NCBI RefSeq assembly: GCF_900090285.1
Contig: NZ_LT607754.1
Span: forward strand, 2,418,001-2,482,000
Length of the DNA stretch: 64,000 nucleotides
Direction of reading: 5' to 3'
Origin: Micromonospora inositola
GTDB taxonomy: Bacteria; Actinomycetota; Actinomycetes; Mycobacteriales; Micromonosporaceae
Shown: piece by piece, positions 6,966 to 14,795 of the stretch
Layout: every line of letters begins with the position of its first letter
Numbering within the stretch: position 1 is the stretch's first letter
The notes under the pieces: model-generated
Told to the model about the DNA's origin: nothing
The model's input: only the letters and a program-made list of their open reading frames with translations
Databases searched by the model: none
Position numbers and translations under genes: made by a program

Positions 6966-7766
6966 TCAGGGCAGGAGGAAGTCGAGCAGGGCGGCGTTGA
7001 CCGGTTCGGGGCGTTCGAGCGGCAGCAGGTGGGCGGCGTCCGGGACGTCGGGCAGGCGTACCGCGCCGGGGACCTCGGCCGCGATGCGGTCGGCGAGCCG
7101 GCTGATGTCCGGTACGTCCGCCGCGCCGGCCCCGACCAGCACCGGCATCCGCAGCTCGCCCAGCCGGTCGATCGCCGGCGGGTCGAGTTCGCCGACCTCG
7201 ACGGCGCTCAACGCCAGCTCGGCGGCGAGCGCCCGCTGATCCATCTCCTGGGCGAAGCGGATCAGCTCCGGGTCCACGGTCTCGGGCCGGCGGGTCGGGC
7301 CGACCACCCAGAACCGCACCTCGCCGGCGGCGGATGCGGCGAAGTCCTCCGGGTCCACCTCGCCGACCAGGGTCTCCCAGAGCTGCTCGGTCTCCTCCGA
7401 CCACTCGTGGCCGGAGGCCGGGGCGCCGAAGAGGGCCAGCGCCGGGACCCGCTCCGGGTGGGCCAGCGCGGTGTCCACCGCGACCTTGCCGCCGAACGAG
7501 CACCCGACCAGGGCGGCCCCGTCGAGGCCGAGCGCGTCCAGCAGGCCGACCACGTCCTCGTGGTGGGCGAACGGGTCCGGCGGCAGCTCGGAGTCGCCGT
7601 AGCCGCGCAGGTCGAGAGCGACGACCCGGTGCCGGGCGGCGAGCGCGGGAACCTGCTCCCGCCACATCCGCCGGTCGGCGATGCCGGCGTGCAGCAGCAG
7701 CACGGGCGTCCCGGTCCCGACCTCGTCGTACGCGAGCAGGGCGCCGTTGACTTCGATCTTGGTCAC
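6966..7766 (-). CDS. Alpha/beta hydrolase
   Basis: A 266-residue alpha/beta hydrolase. It shows the oxyanion-hole region LLLHAGIADRRMW, the strand-turn LDLRGYGDSELPPD, the nucleophile elbow GCSFGG with catalytic Ser, and a late DAAHLLPLERPEPV carrying the catalytic His. Substrate unknown. The GTG at 7766 is preferred over an upstream start because TACCGT lies 6 nt before it. It is divergent from the XRE-hbhA operon. Confidence 0.78.
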   Translation of the reverse strand: MTKIEVNGALLAYDEVGTGTPVLLLHAGIADRRMWREQVPALAARHRVVALDLRGYGDSELPPDPFAHHEDVVGLLDALGLDGAALVGCSFGGKVAVDTALAHPERVPALALFGAPASGHEWSEETEQLWETLVGEVDPEDFAASAAGEVRFWVVGPTRRPETVDPELIRFAQEMDQRALAAELALSAVEVGELDPPAIDRLGELRMPVLVGAGAADVPDISRLADRIAAEVPGAVRLPDVPDAAHLLPLERPEPVNAALLDFLLP

Positions 7767-7772
7767 CCCAGG

Positions 7773-7778
7773 ACGGTA
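7773..7778 (-). promoter_or_regulatory. -10 element of the hydrolase gene
   Basis: TACCGT on the minus strand, 6 nt before GTG 7766. Confidence 0.5.
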
Positions 7779-7865
7779 CGTACCGGACACCGGGCGCGCA
7801 ACAGTCGATCTGAGACCTTGCTAACTCCGGTTAGCGTTTCGCTTGCAGTTGCTAGCACCCCGGGA

Positions 7866-7871
7866 TAGCGT
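7866..7871 (+). promoter_or_regulatory. -10 element of the XRE-hbhA operon
   Basis: TAGCGT, 6 nt before ATG 7878. Confidence 0.5.
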
Positions 7872-7877
7872 CGGGTC

Positions 7878-8471
7878 ATGGCCACCAGCAAGGACCTTCC
7901 CGACGTCGGCGGGTTCATTCGCGATCTGCGCCGCAACGCGAAGATCTCGCTGCGGCAGCTCGCCGAGCAGGCCGGCGTCAGCAACCCGTATCTCAGCCAG
8001 ATCGAGCGCGGCCTGCGCAAGCCGAGCGCCGAGGTGCTGCAGCAACTGGCCAGCGCCCTGCGCGTCTCCACCCCGGCGATGTACCTGCGGGCCGGGCTGC
8101 TCGACGACAAGGAGGGTCAGGGCGTGCTCGCGGCGATCGCGGTCGACCCCGAGCTGACCATGGCGCAGAAGCAGTCGCTCACCCAGATCTACGAGACGTT
8201 CCGCCGGGAGAACGCGCGGCTCGCCGAGGCGACCGCCGCCGCCGAGCCGTCGGCGCCGTCCGCCACCGAGCCCGCCGAGGCCCCGCAGGCGCCGGCCACC
8301 GTCACGCCGGCCGCCACCGGCCCCACGACGCCGGACGGCACCCCGACCGAGGCGGTCCTCGAGTCGGTCGCCGTCACCGAGGCCGGCCCTGCCCCCGCCC
8401 CGACCACCACCGCCCGCCAGCAGAAGACCGCGCCGAAGGCCGCCGGTGCGGCCGAGGAGGAGAAGTCATGA
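7878..8471 (+). CDS. XRE-family helix-turn-helix regulator with Ala/Pro/Thr-rich tail
   Basis: A 197-residue protein with an XRE HTH at about residues 15-68 (SLRQLAEQAGVSNPYLSQIE, then PSAEVLQQLASALRVS). After residue 118 comes a low-complexity tail rich in Ala, Pro and Thr ending in AAGAAEEEKS. It corresponds in sequence type and position to Rv0474, upstream of hbhA in mycobacteria. Its stop overlaps the next ATG (ATGA), so regulator and HbhA-like protein are coupled. Regulatory targets are unknown. Confidence 0.82.
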   Translation: MATSKDLPDVGGFIRDLRRNAKISLRQLAEQAGVSNPYLSQIERGLRKPSAEVLQQLASALRVSTPAMYLRAGLLDDKEGQGVLAAIAVDPELTMAQKQSLTQIYETFRRENARLAEATAAAEPSAPSATEPAEAPQAPATVTPAATGPTTPDGTPTEAVLESVAVTEAGPAPAPTTTARQQKTAPKAAGAAEEEKS

Positions 8472-9205
8472 CCCAGCCCAAGACCAACCGCATCCCCGCG
8501 CCGCTCTACGCCGCCGCCGGCGCCGGCGAGCTGGCCCTACAGCAGCTGCGCAAGCTCCCGACCGTGGTCTCCGGCCTCGGCACCAGGGTCGTCGCCGACC
8601 TCGGCGGCAAGGCCGTCGTCACCGGCTTCGAGCTGCGCCAGAAGGCCACCGAGACGCTGAGGACCGCGAACCTGACCGCGACCGGGCTTCGGGAGAAGGC
8701 CGTCCCGGCCGACCTCGACCTGGACAAGCTCCGCGAGGCCGCCAGCCGGAACGCCGCCGCCGTGCTGGCCGCCGCCGAGACCGCCCCGGAGCGCGCCCGG
8801 GCCGCCGCGCAGGCCGCGCAGGTCCAGGCCGAGCGCGCCCGGGCCGCCGCGCTGGCGGGCGCCGAGGCCGCGCAGGCCCGGGCCCTGGCCGCGTACGCCG
8901 AGCTGATCGCCCGCGGGGAGCGGGTCGTCGGCGCCGGCGTGCTGGAGGCCGCCGACACGGTGAACGCGGACATCGAGGCGACGGAGGCCGTGCCGGCCGC
9001 GACCACCACGCCGGCCGGCCCGGTCGAGGTGCCGACCCCGGCCGACGTGGCCGAGGTCGTCGAGGCCAAGCCGGCCGCCGCCAAGACCCCGCGGACCCGG
9101 GCCACCAAGGCCACCGCCACCAAGGCGGCGACCGCCAAGCCGGCCGCCAGCCCGTCGGCGAAGCTGCCGAAGACCACCAAGCGGACCCGCCCGGCCGCCG
9201 AGTAG
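8468..9205 (+). CDS. hbhA: HbhA-like heparin-binding hemagglutinin homologue
   Basis: A 245-residue, mostly helical protein with no classical signal peptide. After a short N-terminal part (PLYAAAGAGELALQQLRKLP) it has a long Ala/Glu/Arg coiled-coil-prone segment (about residues 85-165). A C-terminal Lys/Ala/Pro tail follows (KTPRTRATKATATKAATAKP, ending KTTKRTRPAAE). This is the architecture of mycobacterial HbhA, whose basic tail binds heparan sulfate and nucleic acid. In a non-pathogen a role in cell-surface, lipid or nucleoid contact is more plausible than adhesion to host cells. Order XRE-hbhA-DUF2516 matches mycobacteria. Confidence 0.7.
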   Translation: MTQPKTNRIPAPLYAAAGAGELALQQLRKLPTVVSGLGTRVVADLGGKAVVTGFELRQKATETLRTANLTATGLREKAVPADLDLDKLREAASRNAAAVLAAAETAPERARAAAQAAQVQAERARAAALAGAEAAQARALAAYAELIARGERVVGAGVLEAADTVNADIEATEAVPAATTTPAGPVEVPTPADVAEVVEAKPAAAKTPRTRATKATATKAATAKPAASPSAKLPKTTKRTRPAAE

Positions 9206-9218
9206 TCGATCCTGGATC

Positions 9219-9260
9219 GACGGCCCCGGAGGCGTCCTGCGGGACGTTTCCGGGGCCGTC
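9219..9260 (+). terminator. Strong hairpin after hbhA
   Basis: GACGGCCCCGGA (9219-9230) pairs perfectly with TCCGGGGCCGTC (9249-9260) around an 18-nt loop. The next promoter begins 5 bp later, so this separates hbhA from the DUF2516 gene. Confidence 0.7.
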
Positions 9261-9264
9261 GGCA

Positions 9265-9270
9265 TAAGCT
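9265..9270 (+). promoter_or_regulatory. -10 element of the DUF2516 gene
   Basis: TAAGCT, 7 nt before ATG 9278. Confidence 0.55.
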
Positions 9271-9277
9271 TGCCGAC

Positions 9278-9598
9278 ATGGCCTACGCCGCGCCGATCTT
9301 CGCGTACGAAGTCCGCTATGTGATCGAGCTGATCCTGCTCGTCTTCGCCCTGGTCATCGAGGGCGTGGCCCTGGTGCACGCCATCACCCAGCGCTCCGAC
9401 GCGTTCTCCGCGATCGGCACCCTGCCCAAGGGTGGCTGGATCGCCATCCTGGCGGTCTGCCTGGTGCTCACACTGCTAGGCGTCGGGGGCGGCGTGCTGA
9501 GCATCTTCACCCTGATCGGCATCGCGGCCGGTCTGATCTACCTGCTCGACGTCCGGGTCGGGTTGCGCGACCTGCACGACGGCAAAGGCTTCTGGTGA
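9278..9598 (+). CDS. DUF2516 family membrane protein
   Basis: A 106-residue protein with three hydrophobic segments (about residues 12-36, 52-74 and 75-90) and the conserved end YLLDVRVGLRDLHDGKGFW. It is the DUF2516 family, located next to hbhA as Rv0476 is in M. tuberculosis. Function unknown. Its TGA overlaps the GTG of the following hydrolase. Confidence 0.8.
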   Translation: MAYAAPIFAYEVRYVIELILLVFALVIEGVALVHAITQRSDAFSAIGTLPKGGWIAILAVCLVLTLLGVGGGVLSIFTLIGIAAGLIYLLDVRVGLRDLHDGKGFW

Positions 9599-10482
9599 GG
9601 GGTTTCCGCTGGCCCCCGCCGCCGGACGGCGGTCCCCGCACCTGGGGGCCCGGCCCGGGGGCGCCCCGCACCGGCCGTCCGGCGCTGCCGGAGCCGGAAA
9701 CGGAGCTGGTTACCACCCCGCACGGCGTACGGCTGGAGCGGCTGGTCACCGGCACCGGCGACCCGGTCACGGTGTTCGCGCACGGGCTGGGCAACGGCAT
9801 TGCCACCACCCGCCCGTTCGGCAGCGCGGTCACCGGCCGCAAGGTCTTCTTCCAGTTCCGCGGGCACGGCCGCTCCGACTCGCCGCCCGGCCCGTGGACC
9901 TATCTGGACCTGGCCCGCGATCTGCGGGCCGTCGCCGATCTCGGCGGCGCCACCCGGGCCTTCGGTGCCAGCCTGGGCGCCGGCGCGCTCTGCCGGCTGC
10001 TGGTGGAGAGCCCGGAACGCTTCGAGAGGCTGGTCTTCTTCCTGCCCGCCGTGCTGGACCAGCCGCGCGGCGAGGTGGCCCGGGCCCGGCTGACCGACCT
10101 GCTCGACGCGGTGGAGAGCGGCGACGCGGCCGCCGTCGCCGACGTCGTGTCGATGGAACTGCCGCCCGCCGTGCGGAACACCCCCGCCGGGTGGGCGTAC
10201 CTGCGGCAGCGGCTGGACCAGCTGCTCCGGGACGGGCTCGCCCCCGGGCTGGCCAGCCTGCCGGAGCAGGCGCCGCTGCGGGACGCGGGCGTGCTCGCCC
10301 AGGTCACCGCGCCGGCGCTGGTGATCGGCTGCGCCGGTGACGACCTGCATCCGGTCGCGGTCGCCGAGGAGCTGGCCGCCGCGCTGCCGAACGCGACCCT
10401 GCACGTGTACGACCGCCCGGGAGTGCTCTGGTCGGAACGCGCCGACCTGCGGGAGCGGATCTCGGGGTTCCTCAACGGGTAA
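9595..10482 (+). CDS. Alpha/beta hydrolase-fold protein, catalytic His not evident
   Basis: A 295-residue protein with a Pro/Gly-rich N-terminal stretch of about 35 residues, then an alpha/beta hydrolase fold: VTVFAHGLGNG, FQFRGHGRSDSPPGP and the nucleophile elbow FGASLGAG with Ser. Where a catalytic His is expected (after HVYDRPGV) the sequence reads LWSERADLRERI, with no histidine. HPVAVAEELAAAL carries one His but upstream of the usual position. It may be a non-catalytic or altered member. The GTG start overlaps the DUF2516 stop (GTGA). Confidence 0.7.
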   Translation: MRGFRWPPPPDGGPRTWGPGPGAPRTGRPALPEPETELVTTPHGVRLERLVTGTGDPVTVFAHGLGNGIATTRPFGSAVTGRKVFFQFRGHGRSDSPPGPWTYLDLARDLRAVADLGGATRAFGASLGAGALCRLLVESPERFERLVFFLPAVLDQPRGEVARARLTDLLDAVESGDAAAVADVVSMELPPAVRNTPAGWAYLRQRLDQLLRDGLAPGLASLPEQAPLRDAGVLAQVTAPALVIGCAGDDLHPVAVAEELAAALPNATLHVYDRPGVLWSERADLRERISGFLNG

Positions 10483-10485
10483 CGT
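10480..10485 (+). promoter_or_regulatory. Possible -10 element of alaX
   Basis: TAACGT, 8 nt before ATG 10494, overlapping the stop codon of the upstream hydrolase. Confidence 0.4.
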
Positions 10486-10493
10486 CCCCTGTC

Positions 10494-11231
10494 ATGGGCG
10501 TCACACACCACGGCCGTACCCACCGTCTCGACCTCGCCGATCCCACGCTGCGCGAATGGGAGTGCACGGTGCTGGCGGCCGACCCCGAGCAGGGCATCGT
10601 GCTGGACCGGTCGGCCTTCTACCCGGGCGGCGGCGGGCAGCCGCCGGATCACGGGGTGCTGCTCTGGCAGGGCGTGCAGACCCGGATCGTCGGCACCCGC
10701 AAGGGCGACGACCTCTGGCTGATCCCGGCCGAGGGGGATCCGGTGCCGCCGCCGGGGACTGCGGTGACCGGTGCCGTGGAGGACGACCGCCGGACAATGC
10801 TGATGCGTACCCATTCGGGGTTGCACGTGCTCTGCGGGGTGGTGTTCCGCGACTTCGGCGCGCTGGTCACCGGCGGCAACATGGAACCCGGTGAGGCCCG
10901 AATGGACTTCAACCTCCCCGAGGTGCCGCCGGACTTCAAGAGCCGGATCGAGGAGCTGGTCAACGCCGAGGTGGCCGCCGACCGGTCGGTCGCCGTCCGG
11001 GTGCTGCCCCGGGCCGAGGCGCTCGCCCTGCCGGACATCATCCGTACCCAGTCGAACCTGATCCCCGCGGACGAGCAGGAGGTCCGGATCGTCGACATCG
11101 TCGGCCTGGACGTCCAGGCCGACGGCGGCACGCATGTCGCGTCGACCGCCCGGATCGGCAAGGTTCAGGTGGTCAAGGTGGAGAGCAAGGGCCGCGCCAA
11201 CCGCCGGGTCCGCGTCCGCCTCTCGGACTGA
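10494..11231 (+). CDS. Stand-alone alanyl-tRNA editing protein (AlaX type)
   Basis: A 245-residue homologue of the AlaRS editing domain. It shows DRSAFYPGGGGQPPDHG, the zinc-binding HxxxH in MRTHSGLHVLCGVVF, and the C-terminal GGTHVASTARIGKVQVVKVE. In AlaRS the segment before GGTH is a Cys ligand; here it reads VQADGGTHV, so Asp replaces Cys. The family hydrolyses Ser or Gly mischarged on tRNA-Ala in trans. Full length; monocistronic with a strong hairpin downstream. Confidence 0.83.
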   Translation: MGVTHHGRTHRLDLADPTLREWECTVLAADPEQGIVLDRSAFYPGGGGQPPDHGVLLWQGVQTRIVGTRKGDDLWLIPAEGDPVPPPGTAVTGAVEDDRRTMLMRTHSGLHVLCGVVFRDFGALVTGGNMEPGEARMDFNLPEVPPDFKSRIEELVNAEVAADRSVAVRVLPRAEALALPDIIRTQSNLIPADEQEVRIVDIVGLDVQADGGTHVASTARIGKVQVVKVESKGRANRRVRVRLSD

Positions 11232-11273
11232 CCAGCGCAGCCGCCTCGCTGACTGAGGTTCGGATCGGACGGT

Positions 11274-11304
11274 GTCCCCGGCATCGTGGGCCGGTGCCGG
11301 GGAC
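11274..11304 (+). terminator. Hairpin downstream of alaX
   Basis: GTCCCCGGCA (11274-11283) pairs with TGCCGGGGAC (11295-11304), loop of 11 nt. The rest of the 220-bp gap to 11452 holds the operator described next and no ORF. Confidence 0.65.
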
Positions 11305-11422
11305 CCAACGTCACACCAGGTCGACGCGTTCTCGCTCGATCGGACAGCCGGCCCCGTCGTAACAAGGCAGCGAGCCATGCCGCCCAGGCAGACAACCCTC
11401 GGGCTGCAAACCGGACTTCGGC

Positions 11423-11440
11423 TGTCAGGTATTGCTGACA
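11423..11440 (+). promoter_or_regulatory. Palindromic operator candidate upstream of the SDR gene
   Basis: TGTCAG-GTATTG-CTGACA is a perfect 6-bp inverted repeat around 6 nt, ending 11 bp before the SDR ATG. The adjacent convergent WYL regulator is a candidate ligand by neighbourhood only. Confidence 0.5.
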
Positions 11441-11451
11441 TCGTCGACCGC

Positions 11452-12366
11452 ATGACGAAACCGCTGACAGGAAAGATCGCGCTCGTCGCCGGGGCGACCC
11501 GGGGCGCCGGCCGGCAGATCGCGGTCCAGTTCGGCGCGGCCGGGGCCACCGTCTACGTCACGGGCCGCACCACCCGCGAGCGCCGGTCCGAGATGGACCG
11601 GCCGGAGACCATCGAGGAGACCGCCGAGCTGGTCACCGCCGCCGGTGGCGCCGGCATCGCCGTGCCCGTCGACCACCTGGACCCCGATCAGGTACGCCGG
11701 CTGGTCGAGCGGATCGACGCCGAGCAGGGCCGCCTCGACGTGCTGGTCAACGACATCTGGGGCGCCGACCCGTTGATCACCTGGGAGAAACCGGTCTGGG
11801 AGCAGCCCCTCGACGCGGGCTTCCGCACCCTGCGGCTGGCGGTGGACACCCACATCATCACCAGCCACTTCGCCCTGCCGCTGCTGATCCGCCACCCGGG
11901 CGGACTCGTCGTCGAGATCGGCGACGGCACCAAGGAGTACAACGACGCCACCTACCGGCTCTCGGTCTTCTACGACCTGGCCAAGGTGTCGGTCAACCGG
12001 CTCGCCTTCACCCAGGCGCACGAGCTGGCGCCGCACGGCTGCACGGCGGTGGCGCTCACCCCCGGCTGGCTGCGCTCCGAGGCGATGCTGGAGCACTTCG
12101 GGGTCACCGAGGCCACCTGGCGGGACGGCGCGGCGAAGGATCCGCACTTCGTCATGTCGGAGACGCCGGCCTTTGTCGGGCGCGCGGTGGTCGCCCTGGC
12201 CGCCGATCCGGAACGGGCCCGCTGGAACGGCCGGTCCGTCGACAGCGGCGGGCTGGCCCAGGTGTACGGCTTCACCGACCTCGACGGCACCCGACCGCAC
12301 TGGTCCCGCTATTACGACGAGGTGGTGGCCGCCGGGAAGCCGGCCGACGACACCGGCTACCGCTGA
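11452..12366 (+). CDS. SDR-family oxidoreductase
   Basis: A 304-residue short-chain dehydrogenase/reductase. It has a cofactor motif ALVAGATRGAGRQIA, arginines after strand 2 (VTGRTTRERR) that favour NADP(H), the variant NDIWGAD in place of NNAG, and the active-site YDLAK (Tyr-x3-Lys). C-terminal PGWLRSEAMLEHFGVTE is typical of a subgroup annotated only as SDR. Substrate unknown. Its 3' end overlaps the convergent WYL gene by 10 bp. Confidence 0.8.
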   Translation: MTKPLTGKIALVAGATRGAGRQIAVQFGAAGATVYVTGRTTRERRSEMDRPETIEETAELVTAAGGAGIAVPVDHLDPDQVRRLVERIDAEQGRLDVLVNDIWGADPLITWEKPVWEQPLDAGFRTLRLAVDTHIITSHFALPLLIRHPGGLVVEIGDGTKEYNDATYRLSVFYDLAKVSVNRLAFTQAHELAPHGCTAVALTPGWLRSEAMLEHFGVTEATWRDGAAKDPHFVMSETPAFVGRAVVALAADPERARWNGRSVDSGGLAQVYGFTDLDGTRPHWSRYYDEVVAAGKPADDTGYR

Positions 12367-13367
12367 CCGGCGGCCGGCCCGGCCGGCGTCACCGGTGCGT
12401 CGGCGTAGCGCGCCGCCGACCGGCGGGCCGCGTCGGCGAAGCGCGCCCGCAGCTCCGGCGGGTCGAGCACCTCCACCTCCGGCCCGAGCCGGAGCAGCAC
12501 GTCGTACGCCACCGGCACGGACTCGACGGGCAGCCGGGTCACCACCCACCCCTGCCCGTCGGGTTCGCCCGCGCCGGCCACCGCCGCGCCGTACGCCAAG
12601 GGGGCCTCCGCGACGTGCCGCAACGCCCGCAGGCCGGCAGGGCTGAGCCGGACGGTTACCTCGGCCCGCAGCATGCCCCGCAGGAACGCCTCGGCCTGCT
12701 CCCGCCAGTACGCCCCCAGGTCGAAGCCCACGTCCCGGGCGAAGGTCTCGTCGCCCACCTCGACGCCGACCACCCGGTCCACCCGGTACGTCCGGTGCCC
12801 GTCGCCGACCCGGCCCACCAGGTACCAGACCCCGCTCTTCAACACCAGCCCGTACGGCTGCACGGTGCGGCTGACCTCCCGGTCGCCGCGCCGGTAGCGC
12901 AGCTCCACCACCCGGTCCCGCCACACCGCCCGGGCCAGCTCGGTCAGCCACGGCGGCGGTTTCGCCTCCCGGAACCAGCCCGGCAGGTCGAGGTGGAACC
13001 GCTGGCTGGTCCGGGCCGACGCGTCCCGCAGGCTCGGCGGCAGCGCAGCGAGGACCTTCAGCTCGGCGGCGGCCACCGCGTCGGCGAGTCCCATGTCCCC
13101 GGCCGGGCCGGGCAGCCCGGCCAGGAAGAGCGCCTCCGCCTCGTCCCGGGTCAGCCCCGTCAGCCGGGTCCGGTAGCCGCCGAGCAGCCGGTAGCCGCCG
13201 GCCCGGCCCCGGTCGGCGTAGACCGGCACCCCGGCGGCGGAGAGCGCCAGCACGTCCCGGTAGACCGTCCGCTCGGAGACCTCCAGCTCCCGCGCCAGCT
13301 CGGTCGCGGTCATCGTCTCCCGCGACTGGAGCAGCAGGACCAGCGAGATCAGCCGGGACGCGCGCAC
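12357..13367 (-). CDS. WYL-domain transcriptional regulator (YafY/DeoR-like HTH)
   Basis: A 336-residue regulator with an N-terminal winged HTH (ATELARELEVSERTVYRDVL, then SAAGVPVYADRGRAGGYRLL), a WYL domain with SGVWYLVGRVGDGHRTYRVD, and a C-terminal WCX-like extension. WYL domains sense small or nucleic-acid ligands. GTG 13367 is chosen because CAGGAT lies 6 nt upstream and the HTH starts immediately; longer frames only add a low-complexity leader. It is convergent with the SDR gene and divergent from the EI24 gene. Confidence 0.82.
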   Translation of the reverse strand: MRASRLISLVLLLQSRETMTATELARELEVSERTVYRDVLALSAAGVPVYADRGRAGGYRLLGGYRTRLTGLTRDEAEALFLAGLPGPAGDMGLADAVAAAELKVLAALPPSLRDASARTSQRFHLDLPGWFREAKPPPWLTELARAVWRDRVVELRYRRGDREVSRTVQPYGLVLKSGVWYLVGRVGDGHRTYRVDRVVGVEVGDETFARDVGFDLGAYWREQAEAFLRGMLRAEVTVRLSPAGLRALRHVAEAPLAYGAAVAGAGEPDGQGWVVTRLPVESVPVAYDVLLRLGPEVEVLDPPELRARFADAARRSAARYADAPVTPAGPAAGQR

Positions 13368-13373
13368 CCGTCC

Positions 13374-13379
13374 ATCCTG
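13374..13379 (-). promoter_or_regulatory. -10 element of the WYL regulator
   Basis: CAGGAT on the minus strand, 6 nt before GTG 13367. Confidence 0.45.
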
Positions 13380-13417
13380 CCCGCGTCGCTTCCCCCGGCG
13401 CGAAGGCGGGGGACCGT

Positions 13418-13423
13418 TAGGCT
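13418..13423 (+). promoter_or_regulatory. -10 element of the EI24 gene
   Basis: TAGGCT, 8 nt before GTG 13432. Confidence 0.5.
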
Positions 13424-13431
13424 CTGCGGTC

Positions 13432-14223
13432 GTGAACGCACCCCGCCTCGTCGCCCCGGTCACCGGCGCCGTCGGCCGATTCCTCGCCGGCGCCGGGCTG
13501 CTGCTGCGCGGCCTCGGCCTCTACGTCCGCAGCCCCGGGCTGATGCTGCTCGGCATCGTCCCGGCGCTGATCTCCGGCGCGCTCTTCATCATCGCCTTCG
13601 CCACCCTGGTGTACTTCGTGGACGATCTCGCCGCGCTGGTCACCCCCTTCGCGGACGACTGGTCGGCGACCCCGCGCGGCCTGGTCCGGGTGATCGCCGG
13701 GCTGGCCTTCCTGGGGCTCGGCGGGCTGCTCGGCGTGGTCACCTTCACCGCGGTCACCCTCGTGATCGGCGACCCGTTCTACGAGAAGATCTCCGAGCGG
13801 GTCGAGGAGCGGTACGGCGGCACCCCGGGCGCGGTCGACGTGCCGTTCTGGGCGTCGCTGCGCCGCAGCGTCGTCGACTCGCTGCGGCTGGTGGCGATCT
13901 CGGCGCTGGTCGGCGTCCCGCTCTTCGCGGCCGGCTTCATCCCGGTGGTGGGGCAGACCGTCGTACCGGTGATCGGGGCGGCGGTGGGCGGCTGGTTCCT
14001 CGCCCTGGAGCTGGTCGGCGCGCCGTTCTACCGGCGCGGCATGCGGCTGCCGGACCGCCGCTCGCTGCTGAAGGCGGACCGGCCCACCGCGCTGGGCTTC
14101 GGCGTGGCGGTCTTCCTCTGCTTCCTGATCCCGCTCGGCGCGGTGCTGGTCATGCCGGCCGCCGTGGCCGGGGCCACCCTGCTCGCCCGCCGGTCGCTCG
14201 GCCAGCCCATCGAGGAGCGCTGA
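13432..14223 (+). CDS. EI24/CysZ-like integral membrane protein
   Basis: A 263-residue membrane protein with about four to five hydrophobic segments (LGLYVRSPGLMLLGIVPALI, then LAFLGLGGLLGVVTFTAVTL, then LVAISALVGVPLFAAGFIPV, then a C-terminal pair). The conserved soluble motif GDPFYEKISERVEERYGG follows segment 2. This is the EI24-domain family, which includes the sulfate permease CysZ. No cys genes are nearby, so transport of sulfate is not supported by context. One base separates its stop from the macrodomain ATG. Confidence 0.75.
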   Translation: MNAPRLVAPVTGAVGRFLAGAGLLLRGLGLYVRSPGLMLLGIVPALISGALFIIAFATLVYFVDDLAALVTPFADDWSATPRGLVRVIAGLAFLGLGGLLGVVTFTAVTLVIGDPFYEKISERVEERYGGTPGAVDVPFWASLRRSVVDSLRLVAISALVGVPLFAAGFIPVVGQTVVPVIGAAVGGWFLALELVGAPFYRRGMRLPDRRSLLKADRPTALGFGVAVFLCFLIPLGAVLVMPAAVAGATLLARRSLGQPIEER

Positions 14224-14224
14224 C

Positions 14225-14740
14225 ATGGATATCACCCTGGTGGCGGGGGACATCACCGCCCAGCGGGTCGACGCGATCGTCAACGCGGCCAACTCCTCGC
14301 TGCTCGGCGGCGGGGGAGTGGACGGGGCGATCCACCGCAAGGGCGGGCCGACGATCCTCGAGGAGTGCCGGGCGTTGCGGGCCTCCCGGTACGGCCGCGG
14401 CCTGCCCACCGGCCAGGCGGTCGCCACCACCGCCGGCGACCTGCCCGCCCGTTGGGTGGTCCACACCGTCGGCCCGGTCTTCTCCACCGGCGAGGACCGG
14501 TTGGCGCTGCTGCGCGACTGCTACGCGAACAGCCTGGCGGTCGCCGACGAGCTGGGCGCCGCGACGGTGGCCTTCCCACTGATCTCGGCCGGCGTCTACG
14601 GCTGGCCGGTCGACGACGCGGTACGCCAGGCGCTGACCGTGCTCCACGCGGCGACCCCGGCGCGGGTCACCGAGGCCCGGCTGGTGCTCTTCGGCGCCGA
14701 CACGTACGCCACCGCGCAGCGGGTCGCCGCCGCGGGCTGA
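14225..14740 (+). CDS. Macrodomain ADP-ribose hydrolase
   Basis: A 171-residue single macrodomain: LVAGDITAQRVDAIVNAANS, then SLLGGGGVDGAIHRKGGPTI, WVVHTVGPVF, and FPLISAGVYGWP. The NAAN and GGGGVDGAIH loops, with the catalytic Asp in VDGA, are those of MacroD-type enzymes. These release ADP-ribose from O-acetyl-ADP-ribose and from mono-ADP-ribosylated acidic residues. It is probably co-transcribed with the EI24 gene. Confidence 0.85.
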   Translation: MDITLVAGDITAQRVDAIVNAANSSLLGGGGVDGAIHRKGGPTILEECRALRASRYGRGLPTGQAVATTAGDLPARWVVHTVGPVFSTGEDRLALLRDCYANSLAVADELGAATVAFPLISAGVYGWPVDDAVRQALTVLHAATPARVTEARLVLFGADTYATAQRVAAAG

Positions 14741-14795
14741 GGTGGTGGCTCGGCTCCGGCGGGTCAGATCACCCCCGACGCGGGCGGTCGTCCCG

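Noticed and set aside
9900..11549. 549-codon minus-strand frame opposite the hydrolase and alaX
   Set aside because: Crosses two genes, a terminator and an operator; composition is typical of antisense noise.
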